Assembly: GCA_947584415.1 (NCBI GenBank)
Contig: CANPWN010000003.1
Span: 34,391-98,390, forward strand
Reading direction: 5' to 3'
Length of the DNA: 64,000 bases
Origin: an uncultured Clostridia bacterium
GTDB taxonomy: Bacteria > Bacillota > Clostridia > Christensenellales > UBA1242
Shown here: positions 19,901 through 28,504 of the stretch, in pieces
Layout of the letters: each line of letters opens with the position of its first letter
How positions within the stretch are numbered: the first letter of the stretch is position 1
The notes under the pieces: model-generated
Databases searched by the model: none
Told to the model about the DNA's origin: nothing
The model's input: only the letters and a program-made list of their open reading frames with translations
Position numbers and translations under genes: made by a program

Positions 19901-22900
19901 AACAACTATGTTTTGAAAGTTAAAGAGGACGGCTCAACGGAAAGAGTTGTTTCAATCAATGGCACAACCATTGAAAATGAAGGAACACTTAAGGAAGCAA
20001 AGGTTTACAAACGCTCAGTCAATGGTGAAAACACCGCTTATTACTATAGCGCTCCAATTTCCTCTGACACAAATCTTCACAAAGTTTACAGCACTGAAGT
20101 TGTGACAAAGCCTGCAAATTTTGAAAACTCCGAATTTAAGGAAGTTAACTTTGTGGATATGGAAGGCACTTATGTCTTCCTGCTCAGAGATAAGTCCAAC
20201 ACACTTGGAAGAGATTACCCTAAGGACTCAAACGGTTACAGCGAAGAGGCCTTCTTGAATCATGCGTCTGCATATCAATATGTCAAAGTGACGGGAGATG
20301 TTTCAGGGACAAAAATTTACTTCACAGACGGAGATGACACCATTGAATTGACATACGCGGCATTTTCAAATTCCGGTGTGACTGAAAATGACGAAGCAAA
20401 AAATCTGTCCTTTAGGGAAAGTTACTATGAGCCAACCTGCATACAAAAAGTGTTGTCAGTTTCATTTACGCCAACCACAACAACCTCTGCAGGAAAAACA
20501 CAAATTGACAAGGTTACACTGCAATACTTCCCTTATGAAACACAAAAGTATGCACATTTGAATGCTTGGGGAAATCCTGTTGTCGAATTCTATCAAACGC
20601 TTTCCACAGTTGAAACAGAACCTATTGTGCTTTATGATTATAAAAATGGAAGTGGTGATGCAGAATCCTCAGAAGAACTTACTTTCAGCATCAATGTTTC
20701 TTCACAAATGACCAAGGCTGGAAAATACATCCTCAAGAGAACTTATGTCACAGGCGAAGGCTATATCACCGGCAGTTTTGACTATGACCAAAGAACACTG
20801 ACCGCCCTTGTTGACAGATACAATGTTCTTTCTGAACAAGCGTCTGTTGAATATGTGGAAAACATCCGAACATATCAAAATGTTAATGGATTAACACTTC
20901 AAACCCGCGTTATTGAAAACATTTTGGAAGTTACTGTTGTGGGCGAAACGAATTTCCCAGACAACCCAACCTTTAAATTTTATGCAAAAAACGGCGAAGA
21001 AGAAACCGAACTTAAATTAAGCCAAATCAATGCAAACATTGGATACTACAATCTTGTCAGCGAAGAAGACAGCAAAAAGCCTGACATTATCCTTGACACA
21101 AGCGCAATTGTTGACTATGTTTTGAAAGTTGGCGAAGATAAAATCCAAGATTACAGCGTAACACCAAGCAAATCTTACAGGTCTTTGGAAAGCGTTGTTG
21201 GCAGTGACATCTTCGTCAATATGTATGATGGCATGTCTGAGAACGGCGGGAGCCAAGTTTCCATTACCTTCCCTAATTACAGCGGAATTTTGCCTTCTGG
21301 AGACTCTTTCTACACAGACAACAAATCAGATTGGGACCCAATTCATGATGAAACAGCAAGCAAGTTCACAACAAACAAACTTCCTGTTTCACTTTACATT
21401 CCAAGCGTTAAATACACTCTTTACAACTTAGGACAATGGGATGACGCAATTGAATATTCTTCAGTTTTAAATGAAACCCTAAATTACTATGACAAAACCT
21501 ACACAAATTCAGTAATCAATTCCTATGAACTGCGTGCTGAAATCACCGTGTTTGACAACGAAGGAAACATAATCAAATATTATTCAAATGGCTCAACTTA
21601 CAGTGGTTTCTTAAAATTCGTCGACGATAAAGGTCAAGATGTTTCTAACTTTACAACCGCCGGAGTTTACATTGTCAACATCTCGCAGGGCAACTATTCT
21701 GAGGGTGTCTCTGCAAATAGTTTCAAGAAAAACTATCAGTTCTCTTTCACCGTGCTTTCCTCCTCGCCTGAATTTAGCATCTCTGCAAATGGTGCTCAAC
21801 TCAACTCACTTCAAGACCGTTCCCAAAATGAAGTTAAGGAAATTTATTACACAAACGCAAGTGACATAAGAGTTTCTTGGAACGACACGGACAGCCCTTA
21901 CATTGCGAACATTGACAAAACTCAAATAAGACTTATCATTATGCAAGCAACATACAAAATCAGCATTGTTGATAATAAAGTTTCCGTTTTCAATGATACA
22001 AATGATGAACTTCCGGATTTTGAAGTCGGGATGTCCTATTCAAAAACGGGCAACCAAAACAGGCTGATTATCAACCTGTCCGCGCTAGACGCTTACTACA
22101 ACGGCAGCGAAGTTGACATCACCATGCAATTTGAAAATCACAACTCTGACTATTACTCGACAAAAACAAAGGCCATTTACATTGACCTTGCCGCTGACGC
22201 AACTTCCCTCAACCCACTCATTGACAAACTTCCTTCATCTTCAGCCTTAACACTTGACCGCAGCACTTTGAGAAGATACAAGGATGCAAGCGGCGGCGAC
22301 ATCACAACGGGCAACCCGAATAACGACAACTTTGTTGCTTCTTACAACATCTCTCAAGATGCAACCAGCCCACTTTATAGATACAGTTACATGGTTGATT
22401 CAAATTTCTTCATTACTTTGCGCGACAAGGTTATGGCAAATGCAAACATCACTTCGCCACAGGACTATGTTCAAGCAGGCTGCGGCGCTTGGGAAGCATA
22501 TTACAGAATTGTTGACAACCCTTACAACACCACCTCTGAAACAAGTGACGAAGAAACATCCTATGAAAACTTTATTCCATCAACCTTTAACAACATCACA
22601 GATTCAATTCCTTCAACTGCGGGCGACTATGTTGAAGTGGTTGAACGTGACCGTGCTGGAAACATGACAATTTACTTGGTTTACCTTTATGACCAAGACC
22701 AAACTGACGAAGGGCAAGAAGGCTCTTATCAGGGCATTGAAATCAAAGATGAAAGCACCTTTAAACTTGCAAGTGATGCCCAAATTGCCACAGACAAACT
22801 CAGCCTTTACGCATCAACCAGCACAACCATTTCTCGTTTCAACTTCTTGGGTGATGAGTGGATAAGATTTGCTGTTAATGATGAAGAATACTTGCTCTCA

Positions 22901-25882
22901 CCAATTATTCCTCAAGGCAATGTTTTCCATCTGCCAAACACAACAACTTCAATAAGTTTGAATTCTGTTCTTTCTTCCTTTAGTTCATCAACAGTGCCAA
23001 TTTCCATCAGAGTTCTTAACAGAGCCACCGGCGTTTGGCACAATTTCACCATCACGCTTTTAAATGAAGTTGCGCTTGTGACAACGCTTTCAAACTCTGA
23101 CTCCGAATACATTTCAATCTCATATTCCAATGCGGTGTATCCAGTCAATGTTTCAATCTTCCAGCAAACAATACAAAATGAACAAGCCGTTCTCACTGCA
23201 AACCTATCAAACAACCCTAACAAACTTGAAAACCTGACAAATGCAGATTACACATATCTGTCAGGCTGGGCAAATAAAGACGGCATAACCGTTTCTGTGG
23301 ACGCAGCGACAAACCGCATAGTGTTCAGATTTAACCGCAACCCTTCAGTTGGTGTTAAAGTTAGATATGAAATTGAAGATAACTTTGGCAATATCTTAAA
23401 GCCAGCGCACATCTTTGGTATTGTGCAGCCAAACGAAATCACGAGCAGCGGAAATATTTATCAAACTGTTGTCAATGACTTCACAACTGGCAACCAAAAC
23501 GAAATTTATTATATTGCAACCAAAAATTTGGTTTACAGTTTCAACAACCTCATACACAATGTTACTGTTGAAAAATGGGATAACATCCGCGGAAGATGGT
23601 CATCAGACGCTTCAGTTTTACTTCCTAATGATTACATTTCACGAACAACCGACAATATCACAACTTACACCTTTGCCCCTCAAAATGACACTTTTAATCA
23701 AAAGTTTAGGTTGATTGTCAATGAATTGGACGGAACAGAACAAACAAATGTTAAAACCGTTTACTTGCAACTATATCAAGTTCTGCCACATCTTTTGGAT
23801 AAACTTGAAAACGCAAATGACTATCTTTCAACTTTCACCATGACGGACTCCTCAGGCATCAACATAACCAAAGAAGTTTTGGTGGACAGAAACTCCGAAA
23901 ATGTTTTCATCAATGGCAAAACTTACTCCGTTTCTTTGGCCGGAATAACCTTTGCAAAGAGCATTAGATTGACTTTCACTGACCCAGCGCAATTTGCCTT
24001 CCCTTACAGCATTTACATATATAAAGAAGATGGCTCGCTTGGTGAAGACTTTGTGCCAATCAACTCTGGAAGTAGATTTGCAGAAAGCGGCGTTTACTAC
24101 ATCTTGTTCAAATATGACGAACTGTTGTTGTATGAGGACAGAGTTTACAAAGTTGAAATTCTTGACTCCAATAATGAATACTACCGCGTTACAAACAATG
24201 GACATGTTGTAAACCGCGCCGGAGCATATTACAATGATGGCTCAGTTGATAACCCTGAATATTACATTGTCAATGTTAAATATCCAGACGAAAGCCGTGC
24301 AATTGAAATTGTTCCAAACACCTATCAAAAAATTGTTTCTTACTTCATCTCAGAAAAACCAGAAGAACAAAGTCGTGAAGTGGTAACTTTGCAGTATGTT
24401 GTTTCAAATGTGGGAAGAAATGGTGACCAGCCTCTTGAACAGGGACTTCATAAATTCTTCAAAAAAGTCTTTATCACCTTTGTTCCTCCAACACAATCTC
24501 CTGTTGGCACAATGTATTTGACCTACAACTTCTCTGACATGCCTATCCCTGATTCAATAAATGATAAAAGTTCTTACACAGCAGTGCCACCAGACCCAGG
24601 AATTGAATCAATCAAACTTGTTTACTCCAAAAACAGAGGAATTGACAGCAATTTGATTAATCTTTCCGTGCTTAAAGATGGCGTGCCTTACACCCCAACA
24701 ATCAAGCAAATGGCAACCGGTGACGGCGAAGAAGAACTTATGTATGCTGAATTTTCAATCTCCGGCACTTACACAATTTCATTTACAGATGTTGCGGGCA
24801 ACAGGCAAATGTTTGCAACTGGCTTAACTCAACAATCTTACGAATTTAATCTTGTGCTGTTAAAAGATGTTTCGTTCTTCATGACCTACACAGATGTTGA
24901 CGGAAATGAACAAAACACTGACCCAATTCAAAAAGGCGTGTTCAATAGCGAAGTGACACTTTCAGTTATCAAAAAGTTTAATTCGGTTTATTACACTCAA
25001 GCATCTGTCGGAGAAAAAGACTCCCTCATCCATGTTACCAGAAACGGCGTGCCTTACACTAATTATGAATACTCCTCAAACGAAACACTTTCTTCCTTCA
25101 AGTTCTCAAAACCGGGATATTACTCCGTTTACTTCTCCGCAACCAGCCTGGCAACCGGACTTGAACTGAGAGAAACCGTTTACACCTTCGCAATTGTCGA
25201 GCCTGAAGAGTCAAGATATGCGTTTGAATTCTCACCTTATCAGAGTTATTATGTTCTCTCAATCATAAAAGGCAACAGCGGTGACATCACAAGAGATAAT
25301 GACGGCAATTTGGTTGCAGACCTTCAAAATACCTTCCAAACCGCAGTTGGCAGTGATAACAAGCGCTATTTGAAAAACTTTGTGACTTCAGTTTCAGATG
25401 AAGGTTTGCTTGGCAGCGGAAGATATATTGTGACAATTTCAACAAACAAAAACTTAAACCGTGACGATTACTCCAAAGTCACAACCTTCTCCTTTGCATA
25501 TTGGATAAATTCAGAGTCAGTGCCAATCAGCGTTTCAATCAACGAAGGCACTTCAACCAACAAAAACATCTCTGTTTCCTTTAATGCAGAAAGAGTGTTC
25601 ACTTCGGTCGGCGAGTGCGACATCTATGTTGGAACAAAAATATATCACATAAACAGTGAAACCATTGCCGAACTTGGCACTATCACCGAAACACTTTCAA
25701 CAACAGGTGTTCACTACATCACCGTTATGTCAATGAGCGGCAGCGTTCTTTACAGATACAAAGTTGAAAAAACTGAACCTCTCAATGGCTGGGCAATTGC
25801 AGCAATTGTCATAGGCGGCATAGTGCTGATTGCAGTGATAATCATCATTGTTAAACTGAGAAAACGAATCAAGGTTAAATAA
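16916..25882 (+). CDS. giant membrane-anchored secreted repeat protein (about 2988 aa)
   Basis: Signal peptide MNKLKSVLSFTFLAAAVIGVGCGGMLCSA; many Ig-like strand motifs (GLYIFQIVDQAGNTAVKI, GTYTISFTDVAGNRQMF, GDYVEVVERDRAGNMTIYLV); C-terminal TM GWAIAAIVIGGIVLIAVIIIIV then KLRKRIKVK. Confidence 0.85.
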   Translation: MNKLKSVLSFTFLAAAVIGVGCGGMLCSAPPRANMTVFADYVDDTVNETVLDDYFVVDGLTQGTFFHKTASDTGFSVRLNTEKAEVANDDNETSPNFKYYYSVPGASPTTYYYFLVNAVTFSIDGVTIPDKKASGNDIGFDTSNLILNSTGSTDFLDAGDNVTSQTINFKVVYEKGGKTRISQPVAGENDYLTTENKLSPTPQRTVYLGDTFTDSEGRERSTEGKLEIRISYSFVISEQIAVGRNSEKFVGTETPLTPAIIRTLYLNEDNYVTQLNEPKLEYDTNTLTRTNVTTSEAATHKFNYFYNYQSNQIPWISYNPNYIRLSVTKTQNNATISDTIVYDPDDKKINKDANGNEHIPSFLYDIKEEENGNLKVYFNDVGQYGLAIDFVHINTNDKTTYVVDRAIKGQLYQNVYIFGAQAFFTNRAENKQSEFKDVENFAATISADITSYLKDNKYASLLPSGAETNEHDAEGSCTCADCTMKKLVAQINTDKINIVSTNQTPVKFAFNLNSQNISVYSKLENDDKGWQRSAESVTKTFSNPGEYFVRLSYSFAPHTTLDGAASDATFTQYFYFKINKPVPVIKIYAVDKNNTEKELMSKDYTNAERVKIIYENYGGKFDSEATFEISKKDFKNPSQSFENRPFTFRVTTRQDASGNEYQCGEYVEEGEGTYTVSTYYSFEGVKQKVPVTKSFTIDREAIDAIEPINAYTVQTYGLNKEYQSDPTPISDATNQPFILTWQQTKRSGATTNAYVKYYPLQKNNIYSSNGNLSGMIQSFLGTFQSLATDKSLNFRQNASWDKYDNATAVRNGVIPNYYVKSDAGLYIFQIVDQAGNTAVKIVLFDDSTPYFAMYKAGSSSGEAGGYSIVSTYYTTSTDATVYWGEKKAIFIDYDPNSNDVAADRNGDESENSPVYQALMNFFNGKTHNYSLPQIADAYKGDYYEVELEDYASYKGLSGKYEPINASSMEIQSSFKVYYTGDESVINYYYSTSDNVNNYVLKVKEDGSTERVVSINGTTIENEGTLKEAKVYKRSVNGENTAYYYSAPISSDTNLHKVYSTEVVTKPANFENSEFKEVNFVDMEGTYVFLLRDKSNTLGRDYPKDSNGYSEEAFLNHASAYQYVKVTGDVSGTKIYFTDGDDTIELTYAAFSNSGVTENDEAKNLSFRESYYEPTCIQKVLSVSFTPTTTTSAGKTQIDKVTLQYFPYETQKYAHLNAWGNPVVEFYQTLSTVETEPIVLYDYKNGSGDAESSEELTFSINVSSQMTKAGKYILKRTYVTGEGYITGSFDYDQRTLTALVDRYNVLSEQASVEYVENIRTYQNVNGLTLQTRVIENILEVTVVGETNFPDNPTFKFYAKNGEEETELKLSQINANIGYYNLVSEEDSKKPDIILDTSAIVDYVLKVGEDKIQDYSVTPSKSYRSLESVVGSDIFVNMYDGMSENGGSQVSITFPNYSGILPSGDSFYTDNKSDWDPIHDETASKFTTNKLPVSLYIPSVKYTLYNLGQWDDAIEYSSVLNETLNYYDKTYTNSVINSYELRAEITVFDNEGNIIKYYSNGSTYSGFLKFVDDKGQDVSNFTTAGVYIVNISQGNYSEGVSANSFKKNYQFSFTVLSSSPEFSISANGAQLNSLQDRSQNEVKEIYYTNASDIRVSWNDTDSPYIANIDKTQIRLIIMQATYKISIVDNKVSVFNDTNDELPDFEVGMSYSKTGNQNRLIINLSALDAYYNGSEVDITMQFENHNSDYYSTKTKAIYIDLAADATSLNPLIDKLPSSSALTLDRSTLRRYKDASGGDITTGNPNNDNFVASYNISQDATSPLYRYSYMVDSNFFITLRDKVMANANITSPQDYVQAGCGAWEAYYRIVDNPYNTTSETSDEETSYENFIPSTFNNITDSIPSTAGDYVEVVERDRAGNMTIYLVYLYDQDQTDEGQEGSYQGIEIKDESTFKLASDAQIATDKLSLYASTSTTISRFNFLGDEWIRFAVNDEEYLLSPIIPQGNVFHLPNTTTSISLNSVLSSFSSSTVPISIRVLNRATGVWHNFTITLLNEVALVTTLSNSDSEYISISYSNAVYPVNVSIFQQTIQNEQAVLTANLSNNPNKLENLTNADYTYLSGWANKDGITVSVDAATNRIVFRFNRNPSVGVKVRYEIEDNFGNILKPAHIFGIVQPNEITSSGNIYQTVVNDFTTGNQNEIYYIATKNLVYSFNNLIHNVTVEKWDNIRGRWSSDASVLLPNDYISRTTDNITTYTFAPQNDTFNQKFRLIVNELDGTEQTNVKTVYLQLYQVLPHLLDKLENANDYLSTFTMTDSSGINITKEVLVDRNSENVFINGKTYSVSLAGITFAKSIRLTFTDPAQFAFPYSIYIYKEDGSLGEDFVPINSGSRFAESGVYYILFKYDELLLYEDRVYKVEILDSNNEYYRVTNNGHVVNRAGAYYNDGSVDNPEYYIVNVKYPDESRAIEIVPNTYQKIVSYFISEKPEEQSREVVTLQYVVSNVGRNGDQPLEQGLHKFFKKVFITFVPPTQSPVGTMYLTYNFSDMPIPDSINDKSSYTAVPPDPGIESIKLVYSKNRGIDSNLINLSVLKDGVPYTPTIKQMATGDGEEELMYAEFSISGTYTISFTDVAGNRQMFATGLTQQSYEFNLVLLKDVSFFMTYTDVDGNEQNTDPIQKGVFNSEVTLSVIKKFNSVYYTQASVGEKDSLIHVTRNGVPYTNYEYSSNETLSSFKFSKPGYYSVYFSATSLATGLELRETVYTFAIVEPEESRYAFEFSPYQSYYVLSIIKGNSGDITRDNDGNLVADLQNTFQTAVGSDNKRYLKNFVTSVSDEGLLGSGRYIVTISTNKNLNRDDYSKVTTFSFAYWINSESVPISVSINEGTSTNKNISVSFNAERVFTSVGECDIYVGTKIYHINSETIAELGTITETLSTTGVHYITVMSMSGSVLYRYKVEKTEPLNGWAIAAIVIGGIVLIAVIIIIVKLRKRIKVK

Positions 25883-25912
25883 AAAATGCGAACTTTCGTT
25901 CGCATTTTTTTA
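25881..25912 (+). terminator. intrinsic terminator after giant surface protein
   Basis: aaaaaatgcgaactttcgttcgcattttttt. Confidence 0.8.
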
Positions 25913-25960
25913 AAGGTTAAATACGGACTTGCATTTTCATTTTCAAAGATTAAATGTTGC

Positions 25961-25996
25961 CATGGGTTGTTTTTGTCCCATGCTGTATGTTATAAT
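25961..25996 (+). promoter_or_regulatory. promoter with palindromic candidate operator for FtsZ-like operon
   Basis: CATGGG(25961-25966)...CCCATG(25977-25982); extended -10 TGtTATAAT ending 25996. Confidence 0.55.
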
Positions 25997-26008
25997 ATAA
26001 GTAGAGAG

Positions 26009-26305
26009 ATGAAAATGAACAAACACAAAAAACTTATCATTTTGTACGTGTATGATGTTTTAAAGCATGGCAGTGCGGAAGATTGCCTTTTTCACCAAAC
26101 AAGCATTGCCAAGCAAATAAGTGAGTATTTTGGCATACCTTGTGACAGAAAGACAGTCGCGCGCAATATTGGTTATTTGCGGGAATATGGCTGCGACATT
26201 GTCACAATCAAAGGTAAAGGTTGTTACATGAGGTCCTATCCCTATCTTGGAAAGACCATTTACACAAAGAAAAAGTTTGAGGAGGAAAATAATGCGACCA
26301 ATTGA
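26009..26305 (+). CDS. HTH regulator resembling the N-terminal part of WYL-family regulators
   Basis: MKMNKHKKLIILYVYDVLKHGS...HQTSIAKQISEYFGIPCDRKTVARNIGYLREYGCDIVTIKGKGCYM. Confidence 0.65.
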   Translation: MKMNKHKKLIILYVYDVLKHGSAEDCLFHQTSIAKQISEYFGIPCDRKTVARNIGYLREYGCDIVTIKGKGCYMRSYPYLGKTIYTKKKFEEENNATN

Positions 26306-26585
26306 ACCATTTGTTATGCCAAAATACAAATGCAAGAACTGCGGAAAAATTATTTCCGAGCCGCAACTGAAATCTTTTAAAGTTTCGTTTGGCGACTTTC
26401 AATGTTTTGGGCAATGGTGTTTGTGCGATGAGTGCTTGGAAGGTGGAATAACAAAGCCCAAATGCGTCCGCACACATAAATGGGTTTTGGGAAAAGATGA
26501 CGCAACATTTTTAAGGGAACTTGCGGACCTGATAACAAAATATAAAGTCCGCGCAATAGATGTATTTTTTGAGGAGGAAGACTGA
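26292..26585 (+). CDS. small Cys-rich zinc-ribbon protein
   Basis: YKCKNCGKIISEPQ...FGQWCLCDECLEGG; overlaps upstream gene; gaggagg RBS. Confidence 0.65.
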   Translation: MRPIEPFVMPKYKCKNCGKIISEPQLKSFKVSFGDFQCFGQWCLCDECLEGGITKPKCVRTHKWVLGKDDATFLRELADLITKYKVRAIDVFFEEED

Positions 26586-27043
26586 TGGAAAAAGAGTTTT
26601 TAAACAGAGTTTTTGAGTTTGGTGGCACATTAGGAAATTTGCAAGCGGAAAAAGGAAATTACAACGGCGTTTACATCTTTGTCCGCCCTGATGATTTCGG
26701 AAAGGTTATTTTTGGCGAAAGTAAGTTGAAGTTTTGGCGTGGCTACGAAGTTTCGTTGACCACTGAAGAACTTCAAAATAAATGGGTCGAAAACGCAAAT
26801 GTTTTGTATATAGGAAAATGCTCATCAAAAACAAAGTCACTTCAAAAACTTGTGCGAAAACACATAGAATTTTGGAATGGCAAAGAGGTTTCCGCGTATG
26901 GTGGAAAAGCCATTGGCCAAATCCAAAACTGGAAGGATTTGCAAGTATGGTATTTGGAGTGTGCCGACCCGCAACAAGCAAAAACTGATTTATTGAAAGA
27001 TTTTTTTGAAAAATATGGAAAATTGCCGTTTGCAAATTTGTAG
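26585..27043 (+). CDS. divergent GIY-YIG-fold-like protein
   Basis: YNGVYIFVRP...NVLYIGKCSSKTKSLQKLVRKHIEFW...FFEKYGKLPFANL: GIY, YIG, Arg and terminal P-x-x-N-like positions. Confidence 0.55.
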   Translation: MEKEFLNRVFEFGGTLGNLQAEKGNYNGVYIFVRPDDFGKVIFGESKLKFWRGYEVSLTTEELQNKWVENANVLYIGKCSSKTKSLQKLVRKHIEFWNGKEVSAYGGKAIGQIQNWKDLQVWYLECADPQQAKTDLLKDFFEKYGKLPFANL

Positions 27044-27057
27044 TTAAAAGGGTGAGC

Positions 27058-27726
27058 ATGAAAAATCATAATTTTAGCATCAAAATTCTCGGCAGCGGCA
27101 TGGGAGGGATAAACATCATAAAGCCCTTTGCCAAAGTGCCTTTGAAAAATGTTGAGTGTTTGGATATGCACGCGGACTGGGCCTCTAAAATCACCAACAA
27201 ATTTATTAAAATAGGAACAAAAACAACGAGGGGTTTAGGCACGGGCGCACTCCCACTTTTCGGCGAAAAGGCGGCAAGAGAAGATAAAGACGCGATCGTT
27301 AATGCAATATCTGGCTGCGACCTTTTAATTCTTGTTTCGGGGCTTGGAGGAGGAACAGGCTCTGGCGCATCGCCTGTGGTGGCTGAAATTGCAAAAGAGC
27401 TCGACATTCCGACAGCCGCGTTTGTGACAACTCCACTTGGCTTTGAATCAAAAATGCGGCATCAAAATACGCAAGTAAGCCTTGAAAAATTAAAAAGTTT
27501 TGCCGGCGTTTTAATTGTCTTTTCGTGTGAAGAATACATGTCGCACGTTCCGAAAAAAACTCCTATTGGCGAAATTTTTAAGCGAATTGATGAGATTTTG
27601 CAAAAAAACATCATAAAAATGATAGATTTTTGCAATTTGCAAGCTTCAAATGGCAAATCAGCTAAAGAGATTTTGAAACTTATCAAATTTGATGATCCTT
27701 GCATAAATGTGTTTAAAACGATATAA
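27058..27726 (+). CDS. FtsZ-family GTPase-domain protein, short form without C-terminal domain
   Basis: IKILGSGMGGINI, KIGTKTTRGLGTGALPLFGEKAA, DLLILVSGLGGGTGSGASPVVAEIAKELDIPTAAFVTTPLGFE; stop about 220 aa, followed by terminator. Confidence 0.85.
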   Translation: MKNHNFSIKILGSGMGGINIIKPFAKVPLKNVECLDMHADWASKITNKFIKIGTKTTRGLGTGALPLFGEKAAREDKDAIVNAISGCDLLILVSGLGGGTGSGASPVVAEIAKELDIPTAAFVTTPLGFESKMRHQNTQVSLEKLKSFAGVLIVFSCEEYMSHVPKKTPIGEIFKRIDEILQKNIIKMIDFCNLQASNGKSAKEILKLIKFDDPCINVFKTI

Positions 27727-27755
27727 AAAATGCGGCGATAATTGCCGCATTTTTA
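27724..27755. terminator. bidirectional intrinsic terminator
   Basis: aaaaaatgcggcgataattgccgcattttt. Confidence 0.75.
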
Positions 27756-28415
27756 AATTGCAATTTCGTCATCTTTAGATTCAAGCGATTTGTCAACAGA
27801 ATTATCCACATATTCCTCGCCATAGATGTCGCTGATGTCTTGCGTCATCTCAATGTCCTTAATTTTTTCCTGTATAACTTTAACGTCCCCTAAATCATGT
27901 GCAAAATCAACTTGGCTGTGCATGAGCATAAGTTCAAATTGTGAAAATTCGCCAATGTTGCCTATTTTGAAAGCATGCCCTTGCGTCAAGATTTCTGAAA
28001 ATGTCAAATTTTTAAAGTCAGTGATTGCATCCTTATATTCCTGCTGTGACACTGCATCTAACCCTTGGCTCAAAGCCATTTTTTGATATATCTTGTATCC
28101 TTTTTTAAACAAGTTTTTGTTGTTGATCTTGCGAATGCGTTTTGTAATCAAATTGCCAACAAACATCACGCCTGCTCCACCCAAAAAAAGTGAACTTGCC
28201 GCTGCAAATTCGCCATCATGCAAACCTTTGATAAACATGCCAATTCCACCGCCTATCAAGCCAAGACTCAAAATGGAAAAAAAGAGATTGCCAGTAAAGT
28301 TTGCCAGCTTCATAGAGTGGTCAAAACTTTTTAATATTGGATAAAGCCTGTCAATTTTGTCTTCCTCAATCGAAATGTCACCCATCATCTTTTGAACGAT
28401 TTCATCATTGTCCAT
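27753..28415 (-). CDS. hypothetical membrane protein
   Basis: MDNDEIVQKMM start with aggagag RBS; two hydrophobic segments. Confidence 0.6.
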   Translation of the reverse strand: MDNDEIVQKMMGDISIEEDKIDRLYPILKSFDHSMKLANFTGNLFFSILSLGLIGGGIGMFIKGLHDGEFAAASSLFLGGAGVMFVGNLITKRIRKINNKNLFKKGYKIYQKMALSQGLDAVSQQEYKDAITDFKNLTFSEILTQGHAFKIGNIGEFSQFELMLMHSQVDFAHDLGDVKVIQEKIKDIEMTQDISDIYGEEYVDNSVDKSLESKDDEIAI

Positions 28416-28472
28416 ATTTTCTCTCCTTGGCTTTATTATACGCTCTGAGCGTCTGAGTGTCAATATGGAAAT

Positions 28473-28504
28473 TAAAAAAACAGGCCTTTCGGTCTGCTTT
28501 TTTG
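28473..28504 (-). terminator. intrinsic terminator directly after rplA
   Basis: Minus-strand CAGACC-gaaa-GGCCTG hairpin then U-run. Confidence 0.6.
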
